This document shows, piece by piece, positions 1 to 8,600 of a stretch of 21,319 nt of DNA. The translations under genes were made by a program, and so were the position numbers. Every line of letters begins with the position of its first letter. Position 1 is the stretch's first letter. The stretch lies in the NCBI GenBank assembly GCA_019309815.1, contig JAFDFO010000018.1:1-21319 (forward strand). The letters run 5' to 3'. The DNA is from Deltaproteobacteria bacterium. Lineage in GTDB: Bacteria > Desulfobacterota > Desulfobacteria > Desulfobacterales > C00003060. The notes below the pieces were generated by a model, which was not told the DNA's origin, ran no database searches, and worked only from the letters and a program-made list of their open reading frames with translations.

Positions 1-3000
1 GCCGTCCTGAACTGCGGGATAACAGGGGTTCTCGCCTTTAAGAAGCCATCTGATGAAGAAGTAGAATCTCCAATACCAACGCTGAAGCAGAAGGTTCAGA
101 GCCTTTCCGAATACACCTGGGAGACGATCCAGAAAAAGGGGCTGGAAACGGAAGCAGACTACCTTGGCGGGGAAGAGCATCTGGGTGAGATTAAGCACCT
201 TTGCGGAGCCCTGAAGACCGCAGACAGTTTTAGTGAGATCTATTCTTCGAAAAGCCAACAGGATCAGATTTCCACCCTGTGCGACACCCTTCAGAAGCTG
301 ATCGAGACCGAAGAGCAGTCCCGCATCAAAAATACAGGGCATCTTGCGCCAAGGGAATATGAAGTCATAAACCGCCGGGTCGTTACGTTAAAGGACATAT
401 CATGGTCTTTGAAACACGAGCTTCTGGATAATATCGAAAAGGTAAGACTTCTTGGAAGATTCGAGCAATATGATGAAGCCCCGCGTGCTGTGAAGCAACT
501 CCTGGGGATCAACCTGGTCTTCAACAACCTTGATCGTCTTGAAGTCAGGGGAAGAGACTCAGCCGGGATATCGCTCTTTTTCCAGCTTGATAAACCGGTG
601 TTTTCACAGTTTCAGGAGAGCTTGAAAGAGGCATCCCTCATTGACGAGTTAGGGACCAGACAGGCGGATCAAGTTCTGATGAATCGCAGCATCAGGATCA
701 CAAATCGGGATTCTGAAGTCTCTTTGGTCTTTACCTACAAGGTTGCAGCCGAGGTAGGAAGTCTCGGGGACAATGTGAGGTATCTGCGAACGCAGGTTCG
801 AGAGGATGAAATATTTCAGCACCTGATCAGGGTTCCCCATCTCTATCAGACGATGGTGGGCCACACCCGGTGGGCATCGGTTGGGGAGATTACTGAGGCC
901 AACTGCCACCCCGTGGACAATTTTGGGGTGACTCCGAAAGGGATCGATGAAGGAGACCACACTGCTACCCCTGGCCGGGATTCGACCGGGACCATTCACG
1001 TTTGTCTAAACGGAGATATTGACAACTACCAGAGCCTGAAGCTGGAGTACGAGAAAGAAACGGGTAAATCGATCGCCAGCGCCATTACCACGGACACAAA
1101 GATTATTCCTCTTCAAATAGAGAGGCACCTGCAGCAAAACAAAACGCTCCAGGAATCTTTCCGCCTGGCTGTAAATGACTTCGAGGGTTCTCACGCTATT
1201 GCTATGCACAGCGATCTTGATCCCGGAAAGATTTTCCTTGCGCAGAGAGGGAGCGGGCAGGCGGTGTTTGTGGGGATAGCCAAAGACCACTATGTGCCGG
1301 CCTCCGAGATCTACGGGTTTGTGGAGGCGACGGCCCGCTATGTCAAGCTGGATGGTGCAAGCACGGATGAGGACCCGTCCAGCCAGAGCCGTGGTTGCAT
1401 TTTTGTGCTGGATCAGGATAAGGCCGGAGGGGTTGAGGGCATCCAGGCCATTGCTTACGATGGAACGCCCATTGAACTCTCCGAAAAAGACATTAGAGAG
1501 ACAGAAGTCACGTCAAGAGATATAGACCGCCAGAACTACCCCCACTATTTTCTGAAAGAGATCTCAGAGTCCCCGGGGTCTGTGGAGCAGACGGTTCAAA
1601 GTCGCGTGAGTGTTCTTGAAAGAAACGGCAAGAGATATCCCGAGGTCCTGCTGGACGATTCGGTCATTCCTCCTCGCCTGCAGAAGGCGTTAGAGAAAGC
1701 AGATATCCGCAACATCTCTTTCATAGGGCAAGGCACAGCAGGGATTGCCGCTTCAGGGTGTTCCGAGCTGCTGAGTTACTACCTGAAAGGGACAGATATC
1801 CGGGTTGGTTCTTTCAAGGCCTCCGAATTCAGCGGGTTTATGGTCGATGACGCCCTGGAGGATACCCTGGTCGTTGCCATCACACAATCCGGGACAACAA
1901 CCGATACGAATCGTGCGATTGACATGGCAAGAGAGCGAGGTGCATACACCCTGGCTATTGTCAACAGACGAGACTCTGACATAACGTTTAAGGTGGACGG
2001 GGTACTCTATACGAGCACGGGCAGAGATATTGAAATGTCTGTTGCCTCGACCAAGGCCTACTATTCTCAGGTTGCAGCAGGAAGCATCCTGGGTCTTAAA
2101 CTTGCGCAGTTGACCGGCAGCAGAACAGACGAATTCATTCTCGCCGAGATTGAGCATCTTTTGCGAATTCCCGCTGATATGAAAGCATTGCTGGCCAGGC
2201 ATGAAGAGATCGGACGGTCGGCAAAGGAGTTGGCAGTTACCAAGACGTACTGGGCTGTGGTTGGAAGTGGTCCGAACAAGGTGTCTGCTGATGAAATCCG
2301 AATCAAGCTGAGTGAACTCTGCTACAAGACAATCTCTTCAGATGTTGTGGAAGATAAGAAGCACATTGATCTTTCATCAGAGCCCCTCATCTTTGTGTGC
2401 GCAGCCGGAAACCGGGAGGATGTCGTTAGCGACATTGTCAAAGATACAGCAATATTCAAGGCTCACAAGGCTGTGCCTATTGTGGTAACCACAGAGAGTG
2501 AAGGGCGGTTTGATCCGTATGCCGATGTCGTGATCCGGGTCCCTGAAGTCAAGGAGCGCTTTGCACCCATCATCAATACCCTTGCCGGTCACATCTGGGG
2601 GTATTATGCCGCCCTCGCCATCAACGAGGAATCCCGGTTTCTCTTTGATTTCCGCAGGCAGATGAATGACCACGTTGCCGAATCGATTGACCAGGACATG
2701 GATGTATATGAGATTGTACTGGATGAGGGTTTCCGAGAGAAGGTTGCGCGGTTTTACACAGCCTTCAAGGAAAGGATAAGGCAGGGCAGGTATACTACGG
2801 CCATGGGACTCAACATGGCATCAGACCTGACGCTCCTGCTAAAGTACCTGTCGGGCAGGCTCCCCATGTCAGACTTTGAGTTTGACTTCGGCAGGAAGGG
2901 GACCGCACCCAACATGCTGACCGCCTTCTTTGAGTGCCTGGGAGAAATCATCAATACCATGGCCAGGCCGATTGATGCCATTAAACACCAGGCCAAGACA

Positions 3001-3621
3001 GTAACAGTTGGGACAAGCAGGATTGTAGAAAGGGTAGAAGGCCTTCTTTTCGAGGCGCTACAGGATTATGGGTTCAGCAAAAGTCAGCTAACGAATATGA
3101 ATGTTCTCGTTTTGAAGCGTTTGCAGGAAGTGGTTGCGGAGATTTTGGGGACCACCCTGTACAGCATAGAGGGCCTGAACTACCTGGGAGAGCCAGTTGA
3201 GGACTCGACCATCCATGTCATCAAGAAAGATGGGAGTGCCGCAGGACTGACCTCGCGGGTCGAGACGGACAACAGGCTGCGGGGCACCAAGCGCATCATT
3301 GTGAAAAACGGAAATGTCTTTATTGGCAAAGGGAGAAGGGACGACCGAAGTATCCTGGCCGTGCCGGTCCTGTCCACTGGTACCAAGATTGACCGCCTTG
3401 CGTTGTATAACGTTGTATTCAGAAAAGAAGTGGAGCTTGAAAAAAAGATTGCTGCCCTGGGCGGTAAGTATCACCATATCCGAAATATTGTCGAAGAAAC
3501 GAGCATTGCCTGGAAAGATGCGTACCTCAACCTTCTTGAGATTGAAGACCTTTTCGGGATGTCTGCCGAAAAGATTGCTGAGGCAATTGTCACTCAACTG
3601 GGTTATGCGGGCACATCTTAA
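1..3621 (+). CDS. GlmS-like glutaminase/double-SIS protein, 5' end outside window
   Basis: The frame is open from the first base to the TAA at 3619-3621, giving 1206 visible residues; a TTG at 409 would be a false start because it lies inside the open frame. The class II glutamine amidotransferase signature NCGITG is seen at visible residues 4-9, with the candidate nucleophile Cys5. Further motifs are RGRDSAG (about 183), GHTRWA (about 287), NGDIDNY (about 337) and TTDTK (about 363), so the glutaminase pocket looks complete. Two SIS sugar-phosphate isomerase domains follow (about 571-711 with TQSGTTTDT; about 749-891). Lys769, Glu772 and His788 align by eye with GlmS catalytic Lys485, Glu488 and His504. 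Ordinary GlmS is about 610 residues; this protein has about 150 extra residues between nucleophile and RGxDSAG and about 315 after the second SIS domain. The GlmS C-terminal loop lysine is not recognisable, so glucosamine-6-phosphate synthesis is possible but not shown. It heads a co-oriented glutamine-metabolism block. Confidence 0.8.
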   Translation, partial: AVLNCGITGVLAFKKPSDEEVESPIPTLKQKVQSLSEYTWETIQKKGLETEADYLGGEEHLGEIKHLCGALKTADSFSEIYSSKSQQDQISTLCDTLQKLIETEEQSRIKNTGHLAPREYEVINRRVVTLKDISWSLKHELLDNIEKVRLLGRFEQYDEAPRAVKQLLGINLVFNNLDRLEVRGRDSAGISLFFQLDKPVFSQFQESLKEASLIDELGTRQADQVLMNRSIRITNRDSEVSLVFTYKVAAEVGSLGDNVRYLRTQVREDEIFQHLIRVPHLYQTMVGHTRWASVGEITEANCHPVDNFGVTPKGIDEGDHTATPGRDSTGTIHVCLNGDIDNYQSLKLEYEKETGKSIASAITTDTKIIPLQIERHLQQNKTLQESFRLAVNDFEGSHAIAMHSDLDPGKIFLAQRGSGQAVFVGIAKDHYVPASEIYGFVEATARYVKLDGASTDEDPSSQSRGCIFVLDQDKAGGVEGIQAIAYDGTPIELSEKDIRETEVTSRDIDRQNYPHYFLKEISESPGSVEQTVQSRVSVLERNGKRYPEVLLDDSVIPPRLQKALEKADIRNISFIGQGTAGIAASGCSELLSYYLKGTDIRVGSFKASEFSGFMVDDALEDTLVVAITQSGTTTDTNRAIDMARERGAYTLAIVNRRDSDITFKVDGVLYTSTGRDIEMSVASTKAYYSQVAAGSILGLKLAQLTGSRTDEFILAEIEHLLRIPADMKALLARHEEIGRSAKELAVTKTYWAVVGSGPNKVSADEIRIKLSELCYKTISSDVVEDKKHIDLSSEPLIFVCAAGNREDVVSDIVKDTAIFKAHKAVPIVVTTESEGRFDPYADVVIRVPEVKERFAPIINTLAGHIWGYYAALAINEESRFLFDFRRQMNDHVAESIDQDMDVYEIVLDEGFREKVARFYTAFKERIRQGRYTTAMGLNMASDLTLLLKYLSGRLPMSDFEFDFGRKGTAPNMLTAFFECLGEIINTMARPIDAIKHQAKTVTVGTSRIVERVEGLLFEALQDYGFSKSQLTNMNVLVLKRLQEVVAEILGTTLYSIEGLNYLGEPVEDSTIHVIKKDGSAAGLTSRVETDNRLRGTKRIIVKNGNVFIGKGRRDDRSILAVPVLSTGTKIDRLALYNVVFRKEVELEKKIAALGGKYHHIRNIVEETSIAWKDAYLNLLEIEDLFGMSAEKIAEAIVTQLGYAGTS

Positions 3622-3636
3622 ACAAATGCAGTTGAA

Positions 3637-3754
3637 TTCGGCGATGTTTTGCGCCAGGCTTCACTTCGTGCCAAGCCGTCAGGCGCAATTCGGAGTTCGG
3701 GGATGCTTTGCGCCAGGCTTCACTTCGTGCCAAGCCGTTAGGCGCAATTCGGAA
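3637..3754. repeat. Two tandem 59-bp hairpin repeats
   Basis: Two near-identical 59-bp units lie head to tail (3637-3695 and 3696-3754), differing at only a few positions. Each can fold into a hairpin: TTGCGCC-A-GGCTT pairs with AAGCC-GTCA (or GTTA)-GGCGCAA around a loop CACTTCGTGCC. The copies fill the gap between the GlmS-like gene and the Fis-type gene. There is no T-run after the stem, so it is not a typical intrinsic terminator. It looks like a dispersed intergenic palindromic repeat (REP/BIME-like). Confidence 0.8.
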
Positions 3755-3762
3755 CAAAAGAA

Positions 3763-4017
3763 ATGAGCAAACGAGCAACAGATACAGCTAATTTCGTTTT
3801 CCAGAAACAGAAGGAGAAGAAGGATATTCCACATTCCGCATTGTCGGATCGGTCTTTGGAAGAGGCTGTGGCAAACCTGGAACGGGAAATGATCGTGGAC
3901 GCGTTGAAAACGACGCGGGGCAATATGGCAAAGGCTTCCCAGATGGTCCAGATAACCGAGCGCAAGTTCGCCTACAAGGCCAAGCAACACGGGGTGGACT
4001 ACCGAGAATATAGATAG
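3763..4017 (+). CDS. Stand-alone Fis-type (HTH_8) DNA-binding protein
   Basis: This 84-residue protein carries one recognisable domain, from about residue 31 to the end: LEEAV..LEREMIVDALKTT, then GNMAKASQMVQITERKFAYK. This is the Fis-type helix-turn-helix found at the C-terminus of NtrC/NifA-family sigma-54 activators. No AAA+ sigma-54-activating domain or receiver is encoded upstream, so it cannot activate sigma-54 polymerase on its own. It may bind DNA as a small Fis-like regulator or be the remnant of a longer NifA-like activator. Residues about 18-28 (KEKKDIPHSAL) are encoded by a copy of the dispersed ATTCCGCATTCCGCA repeat also found at 8942-9013. The ATG at 3763 has only a weak AAAGAA upstream; a TTG start within 3841-3860 would remove the repeat-encoded residues. 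It precedes glnA by 50 bases, so a role in nitrogen control is a reasonable guess. Confidence 0.65.
   Translation: MSKRATDTANFVFQKQKEKKDIPHSALSDRSLEEAVANLEREMIVDALKTTRGNMAKASQMVQITERKFAYKAKQHGVDYREYR
3811..3846. repeat. Remnant of the ATTCCGCATTCCGCA dispersed repeat inside a gene
   Basis: The segment reads AAGGAGAAGAAGGATATTCC followed by ACATTCCGCATTG. It matches the right arm of the intergenic repeat at 8968-9000 with few changes, and both translate to KEK(K)DIPHSAL in one frame. Here it lies in the 5' part of the Fis-type gene. Confidence 0.5.
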
Positions 4018-4675
4018 AAGAAAGGCCTAGGGCGCAAGGCATAAGGCTTAAGGTAAGGAGAGGAAAAATGCTGTGTGAAACGGTTGAGGATGTCGTAAAG
4101 GTCGTTAAGGAACAGAACGTCAGTTTCATCCAGTTCTGGTTTACAGATGTCTTGGGGATTTTGAAGACTTTTTCCGTCACTCCCTCTGAACTGGAGGAAG
4201 GCATGACTGAGGGTATGGGCTTTGATGGCTCGTCCATTCAGGGGTTTGCCAGGATCGAAGAGAGTGACATGATCGCCAAGCCTGACCCCAGCACTTTTCA
4301 GTTCTTGCCGTGGAGACCAGGAGACAGACCGGTGGCGAGGATGTTCTGCGATATCTTGCAGCCTGAAGGGACTCCCTATGAGGGCGATCCGCGATATGTC
4401 TTTAAGCGCGTTCTGAAAAAGGCGGCAGACCAGGGTTACACTCTCTATCTTGGCCCTGAGCTGGAGTACTTCTATTTTGAGAGTAACGAAGCCCCAAAGA
4501 TCATCGACAAGGGGGGGTATTTTGACGCACGGCCGTTGGATATGGGGAGCGATTTGAGGCGCGATACGATCTTTGCCCTTCAGGATATGGGGATTCAGAT
4601 TGAATACAGCCACCACGAAGTTGCCCCGAGTCAGCATGAGATTGACATGCGCTATGACGAAGGCCTGAAGATGGC

Positions 4676-4785
4676 GGACAAGACGATGACTCTCCGGATT
4701 GTCGTGAAGGAGATAGCCAGGCTCAGCGGAGGACAAGACGATGACTCTCCGGATTGTCGTGAAGGAGATAGCCAGGCTCAGCGGA
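4676..4785. repeat. Perfect 55-bp tandem duplication inside glnA
   Basis: Bases 4676-4730 are repeated exactly at 4731-4785. The unit starts GGACAAGACGATGACTCTCC and ends GCTCAGCGGA. Fifty-five is not a multiple of three, so the duplication causes a +1 shift. No sequence difference between copies indicates a very recent event or an assembly artefact. Confidence 0.97.
4728..4740 (+). promoter_or_regulatory. Ribosome binding site created at the duplication junction
   Basis: The join of the two 55-bp copies makes GGAGGA (4728-4733), seven bases before the ATG at 4741 that opens the second glnA frame. In the undivided gene this ATG is an internal codon without such a site. The junction could therefore allow separate translation of the C-terminal 226 residues. 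Confidence 0.55.
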
Positions 4786-5494
4786 CTCTACGCCACTTTC
4801 ATGCCAAAGCCCCTATTTGGCGAGAATGGGAGCGGGATGCATACCCATCAGTCGCTCTTCAATGGGGAGAAAAATGCATTCTTCGATGCCAACGATCAGT
4901 ACCATTTGTCCACCGAGGGCAAGTGTTACATCGCCGGCATCATGAGGCATGCCCGAGAGATGGCGGCCATTACCAACCAGTGGGTCAACTCCTACAAACG
5001 CCTTGTTTGGGCCCGGCGCAACCGCTCGACAATGGTACGGGTCCCCATGTATAAGCCCGGCAAGGAAGTGGCCACGCGCATAGAGTTTCGGTCCCCGGAT
5101 CCTGCCTGCAATCCGTATCTGGCCTTTGCGGTCATGTTGGCTGCCGGGTTAAGGGGAATTGAGAAAAACTATCCGCTTCCGGACCCCGTGGAGGAGGATA
5201 TCTACGAAATGGATGAATCAGCACGCGAAAGTGCAGGCATTCACTCCCTTCCGGGGAACCTTTTCGAGGCGATCAAGGAGTGCGAAGAGAGCGAACTGGT
5301 CCGTGAGACCTTAGGGGATCACATCTTCAACAAATTCATAGAGAACAAGAAAATCGAATGGGATTCCTATCGTACCCACGTAAGCCGTTATGAAATAGAG
5401 AAATACCTTCCTATCATGTAGAATGTGGAAAGAGGATTCAAACCGCCCTTCGGCAGGCTCAGGGCAGGCAGACCCACGCAGACCCACGCAGACA

Positions 5495-5523
5495 TTTTGT
5501 TCGGCCGGCCCGGCCGAACAAAA
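5495..5523. repeat. 29-nt perfect palindrome between glnA and carB
   Basis: TTTTGTTCGGCCGG, a single C, then CCGGCCGAACAAAA form a perfect 14-bp inverted repeat. T-runs stand before and A-runs after the stem on both strands, so it does not have the stem-then-U order of an intrinsic terminator on either strand. It may be an insertion hot-spot, a REP-type element or a protein site. Confidence 0.75.
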
Positions 5524-5616
5524 AATGCAGCGTTGCCCTGGCGACAACGAAGACCCTTTTCTATCTCTCTAGTGGCCCCCTCCTCAGAAACATCAAAATT
5601 GCGCCTTTTCTTCCTG

Positions 5617-5645
5617 TTGACGAGCCCAACCCAATCTGTTACGTA
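5617..5645 (+). promoter_or_regulatory. Weak sigma-70-like promoter before carB
   Basis: TTGACG (5617-5622), 17 bases, then TACGTA (5640-5645). The -35 is good, the -10 poor. It would give a leader of about 48 bases before carB. Confidence 0.25.
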
Positions 5646-5699
5646 GGGCACCGAAAAGACTACCCGCCATCCAAACCTGACCGTAAAGGATAATTCTAA

Positions 5700-8600
5700 A
5701 TGGCAAAGCTTGATGACATTAAGAAAGTGATGATTATCAGTTCCGGGCCGATCGTCATAGGCCAGGCGTGTGAGTTCGACTATTCCGGTACCCAGGCTTG
5801 CAAAGCCCTGCGGAAACTGGGTTACGAAATTGTTCTGGTCAACTCTAATCCGGCGACTATTATGACGGATCCAGGCACGGCGGATGTTACGTATATTGAA
5901 CCTCTGAACTTTCAGGTCATGAAGGAGATCATCGAGAAAGAACGGCCGGATGCGCTTCTGCCCAATCTGGGCGGCCAGTCCGGTCTCAACCTTTCCTCCG
6001 AGCTGTACCGTGAGGGGGTGCTGGACGAATACGGTGTCCAGATCATCGGCGTCCAGGCTGATGCCATCGAGCGGGGTGAGGACCGGAGCGCCTTCAAAGA
6101 GACCATGACAAAACTCGGCTTGGACTTGCCGAAGAGTGCCCTGGCATACAGCGTGGAGGAGGCGGAAAAGATAGCTGCGGAACTGGGCTACCCGGTGGTT
6201 ATTCGTCCTGCGTATTCTATGGGCGGAACCGGCGGGGGACTGGTGTACAACGTGGAAGAACTTCGCACGGTGGCCAGCCGCGGCATCTCGGTAAGCCTTG
6301 TGGGCCAGATTCTCGTTGAAGAGTCAGTCCTGGGGTGGGAGGAATTAGAGCTTGAGGTGGTGCGTGACGCCAAGAACCAAATGATCACCGTTTGTTTTAT
6401 TGAAAATGTGGATGCCATGGGTGTTCACACGGGCGACTCCTTTTGCACAGCTCCCATGCTCACGATTGACCCTGAACTCCAGAAGCGCCTTCAGAAATGG
6501 TCTTATGATATTGTCGAGGCTATCCAGGTCATCGGTGGCACTAACATCCAGTTCGCCCATGATCCAAAGACCGGGCGCGTTGTAGTCATCGAGATCAACC
6601 CAAGGACATCGCGCTCTTCCGCTCTCGCCTCCAAGGCCACGGGCTTTCCCATCGCACTCATTTCCTCCATGTTGGCCGGAGGTATGACCCTGGATGAAAT
6701 ACCCTACTGGCGGGAGGGTACGCTCGAAAAATATACGCCGTGGGGCGACTACGTGGTTGTCAAGTTCGCCAGGTGGGCCTTTGAGAAGTTCGAGGGTGCC
6801 GAGGACAAGCTGGGGACACAGATGCGGGCCGTTGGCGAGGTCATGAGCATCGGAAAGAATTACAAAGAGGCCTTCCAGAAGTCGATTCGATCCCTGGAGA
6901 ACGGCCGTTATGGTTTGGGTTTTGCCAAGGACTTTCATGAGAAGTCTCTTGGTGAATTGATGGAGCTGCTGGCCGAGCCTTCCAGCGAACGTCAGTTCAT
7001 TATGTACGAGGCCCTCAGAAAAGGTGCCGGCGTGGATGCTCTCTATGAGAAGACCTATATCAAGCCCTGGTTCATTGATCAGATGAAGGAGCTTGTGGAA
7101 TTGGAGGAGAAGATTCTGCAATACAAGGGAAAGACTGTTCCGGACGACCTTTTTGTGCAGGCGAAAAAAGACGGGTTTTCGGACCGGTACTTGTCCCAGA
7201 TCCTGGGCATTCCGGAAAAGGATATTCGGGAACGACGCACTTCTCTGGGCGTGGTTCAGGCTTGGGACCCCGTGCCGGTCAGCGGCGTGGAAGACGCTGC
7301 CTACTATTTCTCCACCTACAATGCCCCTGACAAAGTGCCCAGCAGTGACAGGCGAAAAATCATGGTTTTGGGCGGGGGGCCGAACCGCATTGGACAGGGG
7401 ATCGAGTTTGACTACTGCTGTGTACACGCAGCATTTGCCCTGCGCGACGAGGGGTTCGAGTCGATCATGGTCAACTGCAATCCCGAGACCGTGTCTACGG
7501 ATTACGACACCTCAGACAAACTATACTTTGAGCCGCTTACGGTAGAAGATGTGTTGAGCATTTACGAGAAGGAGCAACCAGAAGGGGTCATCGTACAGTT
7601 TGGCGGGCAGACCCCCTTGAACATCGCCAATGAACTGGCTGAGGCAGGCGTCAAGATCATCGGCACCTCACCCGAGGCCATAGATCTGGCAGAGGATCGA
7701 GACCGTTTCCGCCACGTGATGCGAAAGCTTGGTATTCCACAGCCCGAATCAGGTATGGCAAGCACCCTGGAAGAGGCCCTTGATATAGCCGAAAGGATAG
7801 GGTACCCCCTCATGGTGAGGCCCTCGTATGTTCTTGGTGGGCGGGCCATGGAAGTGGTCCACGATGAAGAGATGCTCAAGCGCTATGTGGCTGTGGCTGT
7901 GGATGTGTCGCCTGAGCGGCCGATTCTGATCGACAGATTTCTGGAGAATGCCATTGAGGCGGAGGCAGATGCCATTGCAGACGGCACGGATGCCTTTGTG
8001 CCGGCGGTGATGGAACATATCGAACTGGCCGGCGTGCATTCCGGGGACTCTGCCTGTGTTATTCCACCTATCAGCATCCCTGAAAGGCATATTGAGACCA
8101 TCTATGAGTATACAAAGAAGATCGCTGTGGAACTCAATGTCGTCGGCCTGATGAATATTCAGTACGCCATAGCCAACGACGTTGTTTATGTCCTCGAGGC
8201 CAATCCGCGCGCCTCTCGAACCGTCCCGTTGGTATCCAAGGTGTGCAATATCCAGATGGCGCGCATCGCCACGCAATTCATGCTCGGCAAGAAGCTGGCA
8301 GACCTCGACTTCAAGCATAAGTCCATCCCACACTTTGGTGTTAAGGAGGCGGTCTTCCCCTTTAACATGTTTCCCGAGGTCGATCCCCTGCTCGGACCTG
8401 AGATGCGGTCTACAGGAGAGGTTTTGGGAATGGCCGACTCCTTTGGACTGGCCTTTTACAAAGCCCAGGAAGCCGCACAACAGGGCCTTCCCTCGGAGGG
8501 GACCGTGCTGATTACAGTAGCTGAGAAAGACAGGCCGGGGGTTCTGGAGGCCGCCAGTCAGTTCGACAAGCTCGGCTTTACGATCAAGGCGACGGCAGGA

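Larger units (their letters stand above)
4068..5421 (+). pseudogene. glnA: Type I-alpha glutamine synthetase, frame broken by 55-bp duplication
   Basis: Glutamine synthetase makes glutamine from glutamate, ammonia and ATP in the cytoplasm. The first frame (ATG 4068, SD AAGGAGAGG at 4055-4063) encodes GFDGSSIQGFARIEESDM, the metal-binding GPELEYF (Glu131, Glu133) and HHEVAPSQHE, up to about residue 219. Then a perfect 55-bp tandem repeat (4676-4785) shifts the frame, and the first frame ends at 5054 after about 110 unrelated residues. The second frame (ATG 4741 to TAG 5421, 226 residues) carries ATP-site NGSGMHTHQS, RSTMVRVPMYKP and RIEFRSPDPACNPYLAF. Removing one repeat copy gives an intact 432-residue protein, the normal GSI-alpha length. 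The adenylylation tyrosine motif (NLYDLPPE) of GSI-beta is absent, so adenylylation control is not expected. Identity is very sure; whether the break is real or an assembly error is open. Confidence 0.92.
5422..5699. other. Intergenic region glnA-carB with repeats, no gene
   Basis: This 278-base gap holds a REP-like hairpin GCCCT-TCGGCAGGCTC-AGGGC (5445-5465), two tandem copies of GACCCACGCA (5471-5490), a 29-nt perfect palindrome (5495-5523), and a weak sigma-70-like promoter before carB. An open frame across it has no codon or family support. Confidence 0.6.

Noticed and set aside
409..3621. Start of the GlmS-like protein at the TTG at 409
   Set aside because: The frame is open upstream to base 1 and contains the NCGITG amidotransferase N-terminus, so the TTG is an internal leucine codon.
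3637..3754. The 59-bp repeats as integron attC sites (59-base elements)
   Set aside because: GTTAGGC fits the R' core in the second copy, but the first has GTCAGGC, the matching RYYYAAC left core is missing, and there are no gene cassettes or integrase.
4021..4067. ANTAR target or terminator upstream of glnA
   Set aside because: GGCCTAGGGCGCAAGGC can pair weakly, but there is no A1/G4 hexaloop and no T-run; it looks like a short AAGGC-type repeat.
5495..5523. Palindrome as an intrinsic terminator
   Set aside because: A-run, not T-run, follows the stem on either strand.
5425..5646. Small gene between glnA and carB
   Set aside because: The frame runs through tandem repeats and the palindrome; no ribosome site and no family resemblance.
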